From contig JAQFVV010006272.1 in the NCBI GenBank assembly GCA_028023455.1, positions 519,501 through 583,500 on the forward strand: a stretch of 64,000 nucleotides of DNA, read 5' to 3'. Shown one piece after another: positions 53,425 to 64,000 of the stretch. This stretch comes from Epiperipatus broadwayi. Its lineage: Eukaryota > Onychophora > Udeonychophora > Euonychophora > Peripatidae. Position 1 is the stretch's first letter, and every line of letters begins with the position of its first letter. The notes under the pieces were generated by a model. That model made no database searches. It saw nothing but the letters and a program-made list of their open reading frames with translations, and was not told where the DNA came from. The position numbers and the translations under genes were made by a program.

Positions 53425-54545
53425 GGGGTGGGAAAACCTTTTTGGCCAAGGGATATTTGGATATTTATAAGTGGGCCATCCAACCAAAATAATCAACTTA
53501 AAAATTGGCCTGCAGTGTTTGACCAAAAATTAAATTAATTTACTTTTAATCATTAATAATGGGCAACTGTTTTAACTGGCAGGCCAATTTCAACTTTCCC
53601 TTTTTAAACAGGGGTCCTAATTTTTTTGTGAATTAAAAATAAAGTAACATTATTATTAATGACTGTTCCACATTAAATAGCATTTTTTTCTGATTCTCAT
53701 TGTACCTATCTTCATGACATATTCTCGAATTATTTTGTATATTCTCAACAAGTTAATTCTACATCAGCTAGAGTTCAGTTTTTTATAAACTTCTCTTCAG
53801 AAAATGGTTTTGAATTTTCTGCTTTTTTTTTAAAAAAAAAAATTTGCTTTCACAGAATTTTCTTATTTGCCTATACTTTTTATAAAACATGTCAGCTTCT
53901 TTTGAAGTTTTCTATTTTAATATTTTTTCCTCAAGAATTCTGTTGGAATAAGAATGTTTTGATAAATGATGACTCTTAATATGTGTTGTTTATTAACTGA
54001 AATAATTTCCAGACATATTAAACCCATTGATTTACTATTTCTTTATTTAAAAAAAATGCATTGGTCCATTTCTTTTGAAATGTATAATTTTCTGTGTCAA
54101 TTTTTCTTATATTTTTTTTTGTGTAACCAACTTAATAAAAAAAATTAAATGCAAAATAATAATAATAATAAAATGAAGTAAAATTAAACTTTTATTTTTT
54201 TTAGTTATTATATGTTCATCTGCAAATATTACTATAAATACAAACAAAATGCTCTCAGCATCATAGATTAAATCCATAGTCACATAGACTATATAATACA
54301 GATAATTTGTTGGAATATTGCATCTTTGATAGAATGAAATAGAATTATTATAAAGATTGGTGAGAGAAAAAAAATTTGTTTGAGAAAATAAATATTTTAT
54401 TTTTCTTAACTATTAATTGAATATTTGCACTATGTACATGTTTAAATGGAAGATTTCTATAGTTCCAGTTTATATACATCTTTAAAAATGTCTGGGACTA
54501 GATTGAGAGCTTTTGAGAAGCAGAGGTTTTCCACCCCTGCACTAG
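53425..54545. mobile_element. Probable non-autonomous hAT-like element
   Basis: The two ends are imperfect inverted repeats: left TAGGGCTGGGGTGGGAAAACC, right (reverse complement) TAGTGCAGGGGTGGAAAACC. These resemble hAT termini. The left inner part ('gtgggccatcc') is like subterminal regions of Charlie-type hATs. No transposase homology was seen in the ~1.1 kb between. A matching 8-bp target duplication could not be confirmed, so the exact ends are uncertain. Confidence 0.6.
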
Positions 54546-56835
54546 GAAATTGTTTGTTATGATTCAGGATTTAAAGTATTTTTTTTAATTAACTTGGCTG
54601 GGTCAAATTTATATAAATACTAATCTTAGTTATTTTTCCTTTCTTTTAGAATTACTCTTTTATTTGATTTATACAACTTATTTATATATATATAATAAAT
54701 TCCCCATTCAATAAATATACATTTTCTGAAATTGCATTTAATATTTTAAGTAAGCAGATGCCTCTCTGTATTTTTTTTAAATGGGAAGGGGGGGGTCTTC
54801 ACATCTGCACCATTTCTCACAATTAAATGGCTGTTTTATGCTGCTCATTGATGTTGAATAGTTCAGCATTTTATATTTTACTAGTCCATTGGCAAATATG
54901 GTTCATAAATGCATTATTATTTTTTGGTTGGTTGTTTTTAAAGTTCTTATTTGTTTAGATAAAACTTTGATAATTTTTTTCTTTTATACAATACTTTTTC
55001 ATTCTGTCTTTTATTCAGATCTCGTTGCCTTCTGAGTATTTTAAACTTTTTACTTCAACTTGTAAAAGCATAGGCAAGTTGTTCTTAATCTTCATCCAAA
55101 CATTATCTTGGCTGAGTATTTTTTTGTTGTTGTGCATTGTAATTATTTCTTCATGCATGTCATTTCTTCAAATCTGAGGGTGTACAATTTTCTGAGGTGA
55201 AGGTATCAAAATATGAGTATCATGCAAAAATCTTATGAAATTTCGAGTTCATTTTTTCTGATGTATATCTTTGATAATTTTGTATTTTTTTTATCTTGAA
55301 TATGAATCTATCAATAACAGAAATAAATAGCTAATATTATATTCAAAATAGTATACGTGTGCTTAACTTCATGCTTTAGTTTTAGCCAGCCGGATTATTT
55401 TTTTTTTAAAGAAGCAGTAACATTATTTGATAAAATTCAAATTTTGGGACATAGTTTTCTATGGCACTCTTGTGCCAGGATATTCTATATATCCTTAAGC
55501 CACAGCTTTTTTTTTAAAGTATGCTAGGATGATTCCGGTGTAGTATCTGTAATACCTTTTTTTAATTTGATATGGGTCTCATTAACTTATTCATTATAAA
55601 TAAAATTTTAAATACAGTGATTTTGTTTAGTTTATCTAAACATCATGTAGAAAACTTTAATTCACTAGTTGGGTAATAATTCTTTGCTTATTCACTTTAT
55701 AAGGATTTTTTATTCTTCACTATTTGTTACTTGAAAATTTAATTCACTGATAAGGACTTGGCAGTAGTTAATGTTTTTGAAAGGGTATTGTCATGCTATA
55801 TTACACATTCCTTATGGTATTTCTAATTCAAAATCATATCCTGACAGTAAATTTATCCAGAATAGATTCTGGACTTAGATCATTGAATTATTAACATAGA
55901 CATGAAGATTCAGATGTTTCACTTGATTAATACATGTATAGTGAGAGATGATTTGGTTGCAATATAGTGCAATTTGAAACAAGAATATAAAATTTTTGAA
56001 TATCTCTGCAGAACAATGATTATTCATTCTTTCATATAAAAATAGATAGAAATCATTCACTCCCTTAAAATAAAGTGGTGGAATGAGAAAATCTCAAACT
56101 GTCACTATGATCTGGAGATCCATATGTTTAATTGGTTCCTTGCATTTTATTTCATGCTAAAACATCTTGTTCAATACATCTCTCAAAATTTTATTACTTA
56201 TACATATTGTCCCATGCACTTTTCATAATATCTCTAAATTATTATACAATAATTCAATATAAAAATATTTATTTAATAAACCACTTTTAAAGATTAATTT
56301 TTTTCATAATTTTATAAGAAATTTTTAATAAGTAATTAAAAGAAAATAAATGATATTGAAATGATACAAATTAAACTCTGTAAAAAAATCGCAATTTTTA
56401 TTTAGAGTAAAAATAGCAAAGTAATAAATTAGAAATAATATTTTTTGATCTATTAAAATATATGCACTATAGATGAGAAAAACGATTTATTTGCTGCATC
56501 ATTAAATAAGTTTTGTTTTGTTTTAGTTTTTTTAAAAAAAAAAAAGAATATAAACATTTATTAATTAACAAACAAAAACATTTTTTCGGTGCATTTTTTA
56601 AGAACTACTTTTCATGTTTTAATTTTGTTTGCTAATAAAAGTTCATATTCTTTTTATTTATTTTTGTAATTTTTACTTATAATATATAAAAACAAAGAAT
56701 TAATTATCAATTGAGCTTCAGTTCAAATTATTTATTTGCAAAAATATTAATTAGGAAAAAAATCAAATATGGAAAAAAAAAGTCGAAAAAAAGTAATATT
56801 TAATAATAATAAAAAACTTACTAAATATTTTTTTA
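54546..56835. other. Intronic DNA, no gene seen
   Basis: Poly-T and poly-A runs and a G8 tract near 54789. The minus strand of about 54990-55210 shows fragments vaguely like a hAT C-terminus (WMKIKNNLPMLLQVEVKSL), too weak to call. Confidence 0.4.
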
Positions 56836-57214
56836 AAATAGTAACAAACTCTCCATACAGTAGTGCCACCCTGTGCCAACCAGAGTAATCAATGGATGCC
56901 AGAAGGCAAAACTCTCTATAGAGCACTGCCACCCTGTGCCAACCAGAGTAATCAATGGATGCCAGAAGGCTTGTGCATAAAATCCCTATCTAGTGCCTTC
57001 TCATCCAATATCTCCAAACTAGTTTCTAAGATCTAAGAGTAGTACTCTCAGATTCAAAGCTCCTCACTAATGAAAGCCACAAGTTAGATGCTAATCTGGG
57101 ATATTGGATGGATATGCACTAGATCGGGATTTGATGCATAAACCTTTTCACATCCATTGATGACTATGGCTTGCACTGGATGGCACTACCTTATGGAGAG
57201 TTTGCTATCATTTT
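56836..57214. mobile_element. Palindromic repeat element, copy 2
   Basis: Same family as 3877-4075. Left arm 'aaaatagtaacaaactctcc', right arm 'ggagagtttgctatcatttt'. The block 'ccaaccagagtaatcaatgg' is duplicated next to the left end (about 56877 and 56939). The centre ('ctcctcactaatgaaag') is shared with the copy at 59340. Right-hand flank 'gttgatcatgta' resembles the extended end of 58810-59147. No ORF. Confidence 0.75.
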
Positions 57215-58260
57215 AACAATCTATGTAAGCATAGAAAATGTTGATCATGTAAAAAAAAATTGACTGGCAAAGCATTGAACAATAATTTTGAACTATGATA
57301 TAAATATACATGATGACATGTACATGTGATGAAATATAGTGTAATATATTGAACTTGATGAATTCTCACAAAAGATGTTTAATGTTTCTGTCCCATCTGA
57401 TGAAATACATGTATAATAAAAGAGTGGCCTAGGATGTCTTTGCTTGTAAGTAATAGCAATATGCTGGAGTTTGAAATCAGATTGGGCTGTTAAACCTTTT
57501 AAAAACCTGAAAATAAGAGTTTTAACAGTGCCACTTGTATGCGCATTAATTTAATATCATATAAATTGAAATTTGATCTTCATACAACTTTTGTATATAT
57601 GTAAATTGAAATTTATATTTCATCATTATACAAATTTTATAAATTTTTTTTATAAAATACACATATTAATAATTATAATGTTTATAAGCATATGATCTAA
57701 AATATTAAGCTATTCGTATCTCCTAATATTTTAATTTTTTAAATACATGAATAACTTTAAACAGATATCACAATTTTGTTTCATTTTTAAAGTGTTGGTA
57801 AATATATTGATGCTCCGTTTTTTTTTAAAGATGACTAAGCTGTTCACTTAAACTACTTGAAATTTAGTAACGTTTGTCAGCTACTTACGAATTATTGGAA
57901 TTCTTCCTAGTTTAATTTAATGATATTATAAAACGGTTGTTTTTTTTTTAAATATGAGAAAATGGCGAGTTTTCATTGGATTTTATTGTACATTCAATTC
58001 AACTTTGCTTTTCGTAAAATAAATTGCTTTATTTTTTCTTAAATTTATATTACTTTTCCCTAAATGAAAAATTAATATAAAATCAAATCAATATTTGCAA
58101 TTTAGATTTTTTTAAAAATAACTTAACAGTATATTAGTAATGAAACCAAAGTCGATTTATATCTCAATTCAATTATTTTAATAGTGGAAGATAACAGAAT
58201 CTTTGAAATACAAACTCTTATTATTATAAATCACGTTTTAATTAATAAACAAGATCATGT
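57215..58260. other. Intronic AT-rich DNA, no gene seen
   Basis: No coding signal. Part of the right extension of the preceding element may reach about 57255. Confidence 0.5.
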
Positions 58261-58690
58261 TTCTAAAAGACTGTTTAAAATCTCACCCAATAGCAGTAAT
58301 CAGATTGTCCATCTATATAACATGCGTTCTGGACGGTAAGATGTATGAAGACGTTTACAATACCAAACCTAGACGAAGACTTATACTTCATTCAAAAGCT
58401 TTTAAAAATGAAAAAAAGGAATGAAATGCTTGCTACAAAGACTAGATATGAGGATACGTAGAATTCATTCCACAACTGCCTAAAAGCCTATCACAAAGCC
58501 CATTCTCATGGACCGATAAAAGAAGTCAATACAGAGGAGAAATAAGACATGCCACCGAGTTAAAACACAGCATGCATTCAAATTGACATAGATTCAAGAG
58601 ACTAATACACATCAATTGTGGAGCAAAATGACTGAACCCATCATCAATAAGACAATGCAATAATAATGCAATAAATTCCTTAAAGATAAA
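58261..58690. other. Less AT-rich unexplained segment
   Basis: Base composition is more balanced than the surroundings ('ctggacggtaagatg', 'gaccgataaaagaagtc'). No long open frame and no recognised repeat. Could be part of an unknown retroelement or a non-coding exon. Confidence 0.3.
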
Positions 58691-58809
58691 CTTTTTTTTT
58701 TAAAAAAAATTCTAATTACTAATTATTATAAGTAATATATTTACAATTTTTTTTAATTCATTTATATATAGTAAATATTTACAATGATTTCCTACTATAT
58801 ATATATTTT

Positions 58810-59147
58810 TAAACCACTAAACATCACATGATCACCATTTCTTATGCTTGATCATAATTATTATTAAAACAGGCAAAACTCTCCATATAGTAGTGCCACT
58901 CAGTGCCAGCCAGAGTAATCAATGGATGCCAGAAGGCTTGTGCATAAAATTCCCATCTAGTGCTTACTTATCTAATATCCCCAGAATGATTAGGCATTAG
59001 ATGGGGATTTTATGCACAAGACTTCTGGCATCCATTGATTACTCTGGCTGGCATTGAGTGGCACTACTATATGGAGAGTTTTGCTTGTTTTAATAACAGT
59101 TATGTGCAAGCATAAGAAATGGTGATCATGTGATGTTTAGTGGTTTA
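58810..59147. mobile_element. Palindromic repeat element, copy 3, long arms
   Basis: The two halves are near-complete inverted repeats of about 160 bp. Left begins TAAACCACTAAACATCACAT; right ends with its complement. Inner arms contain 'ggcaaaactctccatatag', shared with 3877-4075 and 56836-57214. Here both ends are extended, unlike the asymmetric copy at 3877. No clear target-site duplication. Would form a strong hairpin in RNA. Confidence 0.85.
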
Positions 59148-59339
59148 ACACCAATCCTGCCTAATGGGATAGTGGTGGCTATGGTTATTAAAGAATCAAA
59201 GACACCAAAATGTATGAGTACTGAACTGAGTTAAGACCCATATGACTATATAAGCTATTTAGCTTAGATTGAAAATATTGTGTTTTCAGTTTTATTGTCA
59301 TTGTTTTGTAGTTAAGTACAGATAAAAGGTGGCTGCTGG

Positions 59340-59540
59340 AGGGTTGCATTAGATTCTAATATCTAGGTGCAGTGTTCTCAGATCCAAGGCTCCTCACTAA
59401 CAAAGGCCAGAAACTAGTCTGGTGATATTGAATAAATAGGCACTAGATGGGGGTTTTATGCACAAAGCCTTCTGGCATCCATTGATTACTCTGGCTGGCA
59501 CTGAGTGGCACTACTATATGGAGAGTTTTGCCTGTTTTTA
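59340..59540. mobile_element. Palindromic repeat family, right half only
   Basis: Contains the central block 'ctcctcactaacaaaggcc' and the right arm ending 'ctatatggagagttttgcc', but no matching left arm. A truncated family member. Confidence 0.75.
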
Positions 59541-60098
59541 TATTTTTTTAATTTTTATAAGCTAATTCTTATTGGGGTAATGCACACACAAGCAAACAAA
59601 AAATCTTAAAGGTATTAAGTAAATAACCTACTTCTTTAACATTTACTTGCTTGTCTTTTTATTAATTGATTGTAAAAAAAATTTATGAAGCAAAAGCAGA
59701 CTACTAGGCTTGAGTAATTATTAGTGATTATTAAATATTATTGTATTCCAATCATCAAGCCAGACTGTTAAACAGATTTTGTCATTATTACTGAGATTTG
59801 GGATTCAAAGCAGAAGACACTGCAGTTATGCATCTATTAATCATCTTTACTGTTTATACTAAAAGCCTGAAATACCAATATTCCTATAGTTTAAACCCAA
59901 GATAGTGTGCCTTAAGGGTTATATAATTTTGTATTTTCAATTTTATTTATTAACTATAAGCAACTTTTCCCCATGGATAAGAGTGTTAAGAATAATAGCA
60001 AATTACTAAATGACTTGTTGGTAGCAGTAAAATTTTAGGATAGAAATGTTTTCAAATTGTGGTATTTTATTTATTGGCTGCTTTCATTATTATTTTAG
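59541..60098. other. End of intron 2, no gene seen
   Basis: AT-rich. Ends in the acceptor 'tattattttag' before the 45-bp receptor exon. Confidence 0.55.
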
Positions 60099-60143
60099 GA
60101 TGAAAAGAATCAAATTATGACAACGAAAGTATGGATTCGGCAG
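60099..60143 (+). CDS. nAChR subunit, 45-bp exon
   Basis: The exon encodes DEKNQIMTTKVWIRQ, between AG at 60097-60098 and the donor GTAAGG. Exactly 45 bp, phase 0 at both ends, matches the short third exon of nicotinic receptor genes in vertebrates and invertebrates, whose usual product is like DEKNQIMTTNVWL.Q. It follows ..LSQIIDI of the previous exon in frame. It forms the beta 1-beta 2 part of the ligand-binding domain. The Asn normally in TTN is Lys here. The next exon, with the loop D tryptophan and the region before the Cys-loop, was not found before the window ends. Confidence 0.95.
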
Positions 60144-60767
60144 GTAAGGAGTAATTATTTTGGTAATAATTAGCTTTAATAATAATAACATTTTAATAAA
60201 CACAGAGTGCAAAAAATTATATACATATAAAAATGTTATGTCTGAACAAGTTGATATTTGATACTTATTATATCACAAATAATATATATATATATATATA
60301 ATGATATAGTACATCAACACAGACATTTAATCATCTAAAAAAATCATCACACATTTCTCATTTCAATGCTGATACTTATAATATATACTTTACTTTATCT
60401 TAACCATATTAGAGCATTGATTATAACTGTAATTTATTCAAATTCTAATCCCTATGTTTATTGTGGATCTTTAATTTAGATTTCTCTTATTTAGAATAAA
60501 AAGGATTAATCATAGCATTAGCAAACAGTTATCAGAAAAATGTTATATACATTAATAGACCCAATGAATATCGTTAACAGAAAATTCAAGTATAAAATGT
60601 CAAATCACCTCCCCTCCCCCAATGTTGTTTTTTCAGCAATGCTATCATGTGAATAAACATAAAGCCTGAATTTCAAATGGCCTGACCAAGAGGTAATCCC
60701 TTAAACTACATGCTGCAATGTTGTTAAAAATTAAAGTACAGACTTATTCAACAAGGAGCATAAAATT
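60144..60767. other. Start of intron 3, no gene seen
   Basis: (TA)n near 60283-60302. No coding signal. The intron continues beyond 64000. Confidence 0.5.
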
Positions 60768-60781
60768 TTAATTAGCAATGA

Positions 60782-61145
60782 CTCGAACTCAGACTTTCAC
60801 ACGACCCACTACTCTCTGTGCCATCTCATATTGCTGACCACCTGATCACACACATGTTGAAAAGATAAATAATCACCAATATATGTATTTCATGCTAAAC
60901 CGGTGGTTATCTTAATATAAAGCTGAGCACTGATTATATATGTCTGTGAGGAGTAATTTAGACCAACTGATGATTGCTGGTTTAGCATGAAATACGTATA
61001 TTGGTGATTATTTATCTTTTCAACATGTGTGTGATCAAGTGGGTCAGCAATATGATATGGCACTGAGAGTAGGGTCGTGTGAAAGTCTGAGTTCGAATCC
61101 GTCTGTATTACATATATAAATGCAGGTTTAAGCCTGTACAATGTA
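60782..61145. mobile_element. Hammerhead-bearing repeat, inverted dimer with 14-bp TSD
   Basis: Flanked by TTAATTAGCAATGA at 60768-60781 and 61146-61159. The minus-strand half (about 60905-60782) and plus-strand half (about 60906-61145) are copies of one repeat joined near 60905, with the ribozyme-strand 3' ends outward. The minus half starts inside ribozyme stem II, so only the plus half has a complete hammerhead (60962-61005). Right of it lie a B-box-like GTTCGAATCC (61091-61100) and a possible A box TGGCACTGAG (61058-61067), hinting at pol III transcription. The right half runs about 48 nt further than the left. An antisense open frame over it is an artefact. Confidence 0.88.
60962..61005 (+). 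ncRNA. Hammerhead ribozyme (minimal stem III)
   Basis: Stem I is ACCAA (60962-60966) with TTGGT (61001-61005). Core CTGATGA is at 60967-60973. Stem II is TTGCT-ggttt-AGCAT (60974-60988), four Watson-Crick pairs plus a U-U closing mismatch. GAAA is at 60989-60992. Stem III has two pairs (A-U, U-A) and loop ACGT, then ATA with cleavage expected after A61000. The same layout in four copies supports a real ribozyme family. Very short stem III ribozymes are known to work better as dimers, which fits the tandem copies at 63 kb. Confidence 0.85.
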
Positions 61146-63145
61146 TTAATTAGCAATGATCTTAAGTTGCTCAAAAACAAATGTGTTTAATTTACATAAT
61201 GATATATTAGTTTTTTTCAAAGCACAATGAAATGTGTGTGAATGAATTTTTCTTTCTTAAATAATCATGAAAGACAAAATGAAGTTATTGTCTTTATTGC
61301 TAGGATATTGAAAAACTGATAACTAAGGAGCAATTGGCCAACAAAGGTGGAGAGTGCAAAGAAACAACTCACATTATCATTTGATGATGCCCATTTATTT
61401 AAGTACTTATAGCTTCTAATCACTTTCAAATGAAGGAAGTTTGCATAAATTGGAAAAAGAACAGTCTAATATTAATAGAATATTGTTGCTCTTTGTAAAA
61501 TTAGAACAAAAGAGGGGGAAATGGACATATTCTTTACTACAAAGGCACAAATATTTAAAGCCATTAAGTGGAATTCCTTCTCAACAAAAAGAAAGTTAAA
61601 AAACATATTTTAGAGATTGCTGATATATAAAATAGAGTGGCAAGATTAATTATTTAACTTAATGAAAGATACCCCATTCAAATAATTCAGTTTTATGTCC
61701 AAAAAGGCCTCGGTGTGATATGGATGTACCAAATGCTTTTGTTCTGACGCAACAACATTTTAAAATTGTCACGAAAGACTTTAATGCTAGAAATGGTAAG
61801 TGATTGAAAGATAAAATGGCTGTGAGTAAATTTGGTTATGGTGAAAGAAATATGAAAAGATGCAAACTTGTATCATTTGCAGAAAAGAAAAACTACATTT
61901 TTTTTTTTTAAAAAAAGCTAAATAGAAAGGGATTCTAATGAAAATAGTACAGAAGTTGATGGTATTTTGAGTCTAAACAATATGTATTTTCAAGATTGTA
62001 ATGATTTTAATAAATTGAACACAGGAAGTAACCATCAATTAGTGAGATTAAGATTCATGGTAATGCATAACCAGAGAGGCAAAAATTATTAAGAAAATCA
62101 ATATTAACATTTAATATCACTCATCTTGAGAAACATTCTTATGAACTTAAATTAGAACTGACAAATCATTTTAAATATTACCAGATTATAGTTTATTAAG
62201 AATTGCAAGAAAAATATATGATCCAAAAAAGCAGTAATTTAGCAGTAAATTTCCTTAAGACGATAATTTATGAAGAAAAGAAAGGCTATAAATTTTTTTA
62301 AATAATTCATTAAAAGGAATTAAATATTTAGAATTTTAAGGTGCTGCAAAAAGAGTTAATAATTATATAAGAAAATATAATTTTGAATTGGCAAGTAAAG
62401 CTTTAAAAAAAAAAAATGAAAATCTCAAAAGCATCTTCATATTGGAAAAAACCTAATTCTACAATAAAAATAAAAAATGGGATTATCAGTAAAAAGTAAA
62501 GGGACATCATGAAATGTGTGGAAATTCTCTACAAAATTGTGTATATGTTATAATATAGAGCAAAAAGAAATCCTACAATTATTACAGTTTTTGAATTGAC
62601 CACCATTTTAAATGAAGATATGAGATGTGCAAGTAAATCTATAAAAAAAAAAAAGAAAATGTCCAGGAAATGATGGAATTATTATTGATATCTTAAAAGA
62701 AATAGGTGAAAAAAATGGACAAATTGTTTGCAAAGTGATATAGAAAATATCTAAATGATACAGATGAACCAGATGTTTGGAAGAATGCAATAGTTGACAT
62801 TTAGATAAAGTAACAAAGAAGATCATATAAATTACAAATCTATCAGGGAACTATCTTTATCAAGGTAATTACAACTCCTTTATACCAAACTTTGCATTCT
62901 AACAATTGAGAAAAAAACTGGGTTTAAAAAATGAAGCACTGTGCAACAATATCAATTAATATGAGTTTCCATTATGCTTTGAATTTATAGATTATGAATA
63001 GACATTAGATTCTCTAAGCATTTCTACAATGATTGAAGAGTTGGAGTGTGGAGAAGATTGAAACCTGTCCATTAAAGTATGAAGATTGGCTATCTTAATA
63101 TATATCTGAGCACTTATTGCATAATGTGTAGAGATGATAATCTGG

Positions 63146-63189
63146 ACCAACTGATGATTGCTGGTTTAGCATGAAATAAGAATATTGGT
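63146..63189 (+). ncRNA. Hammerhead ribozyme, tandem unit 1
   Basis: Stem I ACCAA/TTGGT, core CTGATGA (63151-63157), stem II TTGCT-ggttt-AGCAT, GAAA (63173-63176). Stem III has two pairs with loop AAGA, then ATA. Cleavage expected after A63184. Confidence 0.82.
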
Positions 63190-63585
63190 GATTATTTATC
63201 TTTTCAACATATATGTGTTCAAGTGCATCAGTGTTATGAGATAGAGTGTAGAGTGGCAGGTCATGTAAAAGTCTGTGCTCATATACCATATATATTACAT
63301 ATATTGATGCAGGTATATAATAAGCCTGTATTTCAGTTAGTACATAGTAAAGATGTCTGCCCATCTCTCATATATGTATAAAATAGATTATGCCCTATGA
63401 GTATGATGAGAATCTCAGCCTCAGAATGGCCTTTGAGCATTCCATCATCAGATTTTCCATTGGATGGACAGTTGAAGAGTTGGAGTGTGGAGTCGATTGA
63501 AGCCTGTCCATTAAAATATGAAGATTGGCTATCTTAATATATATCTGAGCACTTATTGCATATATGTATAGAGATGATAATCTTG

Positions 63586-63629
63586 ACCAACTGATGATTG
63601 CTGGTTTATCATGAAATACATATATTGGT
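63586..63629 (+). ncRNA. Hammerhead ribozyme, tandem unit 2
   Basis: Same layout: ACCAA, CTGATGA (63591-63597), GAAA (63613-63616), loop ACAT, ATA, TTGGT (63625-63629). Stem II reads TTGCT-ggttt-ATCAT, so one pair is lost (G to T), which may weaken activity. Cleavage expected after A63624. Confidence 0.75.
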
Positions 63630-64000
63630 GATTATTTATCTTTTTGACATATATGTGTTCAAGGGTATCATTGTTGTGAGATAGAGTGGAGAGTGGTGCA
63701 TCATGTGAAAGTCTGTGTTCATATACCCTATATATTACATATATTGATGCAGATATGTGTTAAGCCTGTATTTCAGCTATTACAGTGATTAAATATTGCA
63801 TAATAAAGAAATAGACAGGATATACCTTTTTCTACAGATATTATACAGCAATTTTAAGAAGTTTAACATTAAGAAGGATGTATGACAGTGTGATTTTATA
63901 TCCAAAAATTTTATATCAGTTTTACAATAAGTATTTTATGAATTAAACTGGAAAACTAAAGGGGTTTAAATATATAATTAAATTATGTAGATGACATGAT

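Larger units (their letters stand above)
63035..63780 (+). mobile_element. Tandem hammerhead element (1.7 units) inside the RTE relic
   Basis: Unit 1 spans 63035-63473 and unit 2 63474-63780, both starting GAAGAGTTGGAGTGTGGAG, with a spacing of 439 bp. Each has one hammerhead (63146-63189 and 63586-63629). The insert is bounded by TACAATGATT (63025-63034) and TACAGTGATT (63781-63790), an imperfect 10-bp direct repeat. The RTE sequence continues across it. Tandem units with one self-cleaving motif each, between target duplications, is the layout described for animal retrozymes. No protein-coding capacity; an antisense open frame over unit 1 is an artefact. Confidence 0.85.
61330..64000 (+). 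pseudogene. RTE-like LINE, decayed plus-strand copy
   Basis: Matches the RTE element at 22472-25749 from near its 5' end onward. 'ttaagtacttatagcttcta' lies near 61400. KDFNARNGK near 61777 corresponds to GDFNARIGK, and SNHQLVR near 62028 to SDHRLVR. GNDGIIIDILKEI lies near 62668. The match resumes as 'cagtgattaaatattg' at 63783 after the ribozyme-element insertion. Many stops and indels; inactive. It runs off the right edge of the window. Confidence 0.8.

Noticed and set aside
57399-57432. CTGATGA in 'catctgatgaaatacatg'
   Set aside because: No GAAA, stem I or stem III in the right positions; chance match.
60890-61180. Minus-strand open frame, and a similar one at 63095-63364, as a conserved small protein family
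   Set aside because: Both are antisense to copies of the hammerhead repeat. Similarity comes from the repeat, and the frame is broken in the copies at 1780 and 63474.

Overview
The window is intron-rich, AT-rich nuclear DNA from an animal, most likely an invertebrate. Three GT-AG exons of one nicotinic acetylcholine receptor (nAChR) subunit gene lie on the + strand: a signal-peptide exon at 10870-10947, an exon at 28003-28133 and the family's typical 45-bp exon at 60099-60143. Introns of about 17 kb and 32 kb separate them, and the gene runs off the right edge. The very large introns, long (ATT)n arrays and the mix of RTE/BovB-like, Penelope-like and hAT elements fit a lophotrochozoan such as a mollusc, but nothing here fixes the phylum. 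No prokaryotic feature, CRISPR array or functional tRNA/rRNA gene was seen.

Layout. 1-10.5 kb is upstream DNA with a LINE relic, ribozyme-bearing repeats and a short inverted element. 10.5-10.95 kb holds the probable 5' UTR and first coding exon. Intron 1 (to 28.0 kb) carries a nest of two related minus-strand LINEs and a plus-strand Jockey-like fragment embedded in (ATT)n arrays, a ~340-bp tandem/inverted repeat array, and a nearly full-length RTE-like LINE with an 11-bp target-site duplication (TSD). Intron 2 (28.1-60.1 kb) carries an old 1.2-kb tandem duplication, a repeat array inserted into one of its copies, a Penelope-like fragment, a head-to-head LINE dimer, a third repeat array, a decayed hAT transposon with an 8-bp TSD, a shorter hAT-like element and several palindromic elements. 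Intron 3 (60.1 kb to the end) contains hammerhead-ribozyme elements and a decayed RTE copy.

The most interesting signal is a family of short repeats carrying minimal hammerhead ribozymes (at 1840, 60962, 63146 and 63586). One insertion is a direct tandem of 439-bp units inside an RTE relic. Another is an inverted pair joined at its inner ends and flanked by a 14-bp TSD. Unrelated ~330-340-bp families show the same plan: direct copies followed by inverted copies, asymmetric outer ends and a 13-15-bp TSD. For one of them the uninterrupted site survives in the neighbouring duplicate. Together they suggest a retrozyme-like or Penelope-assisted group of non-autonomous elements that often insert as tandem and inverted multimers.
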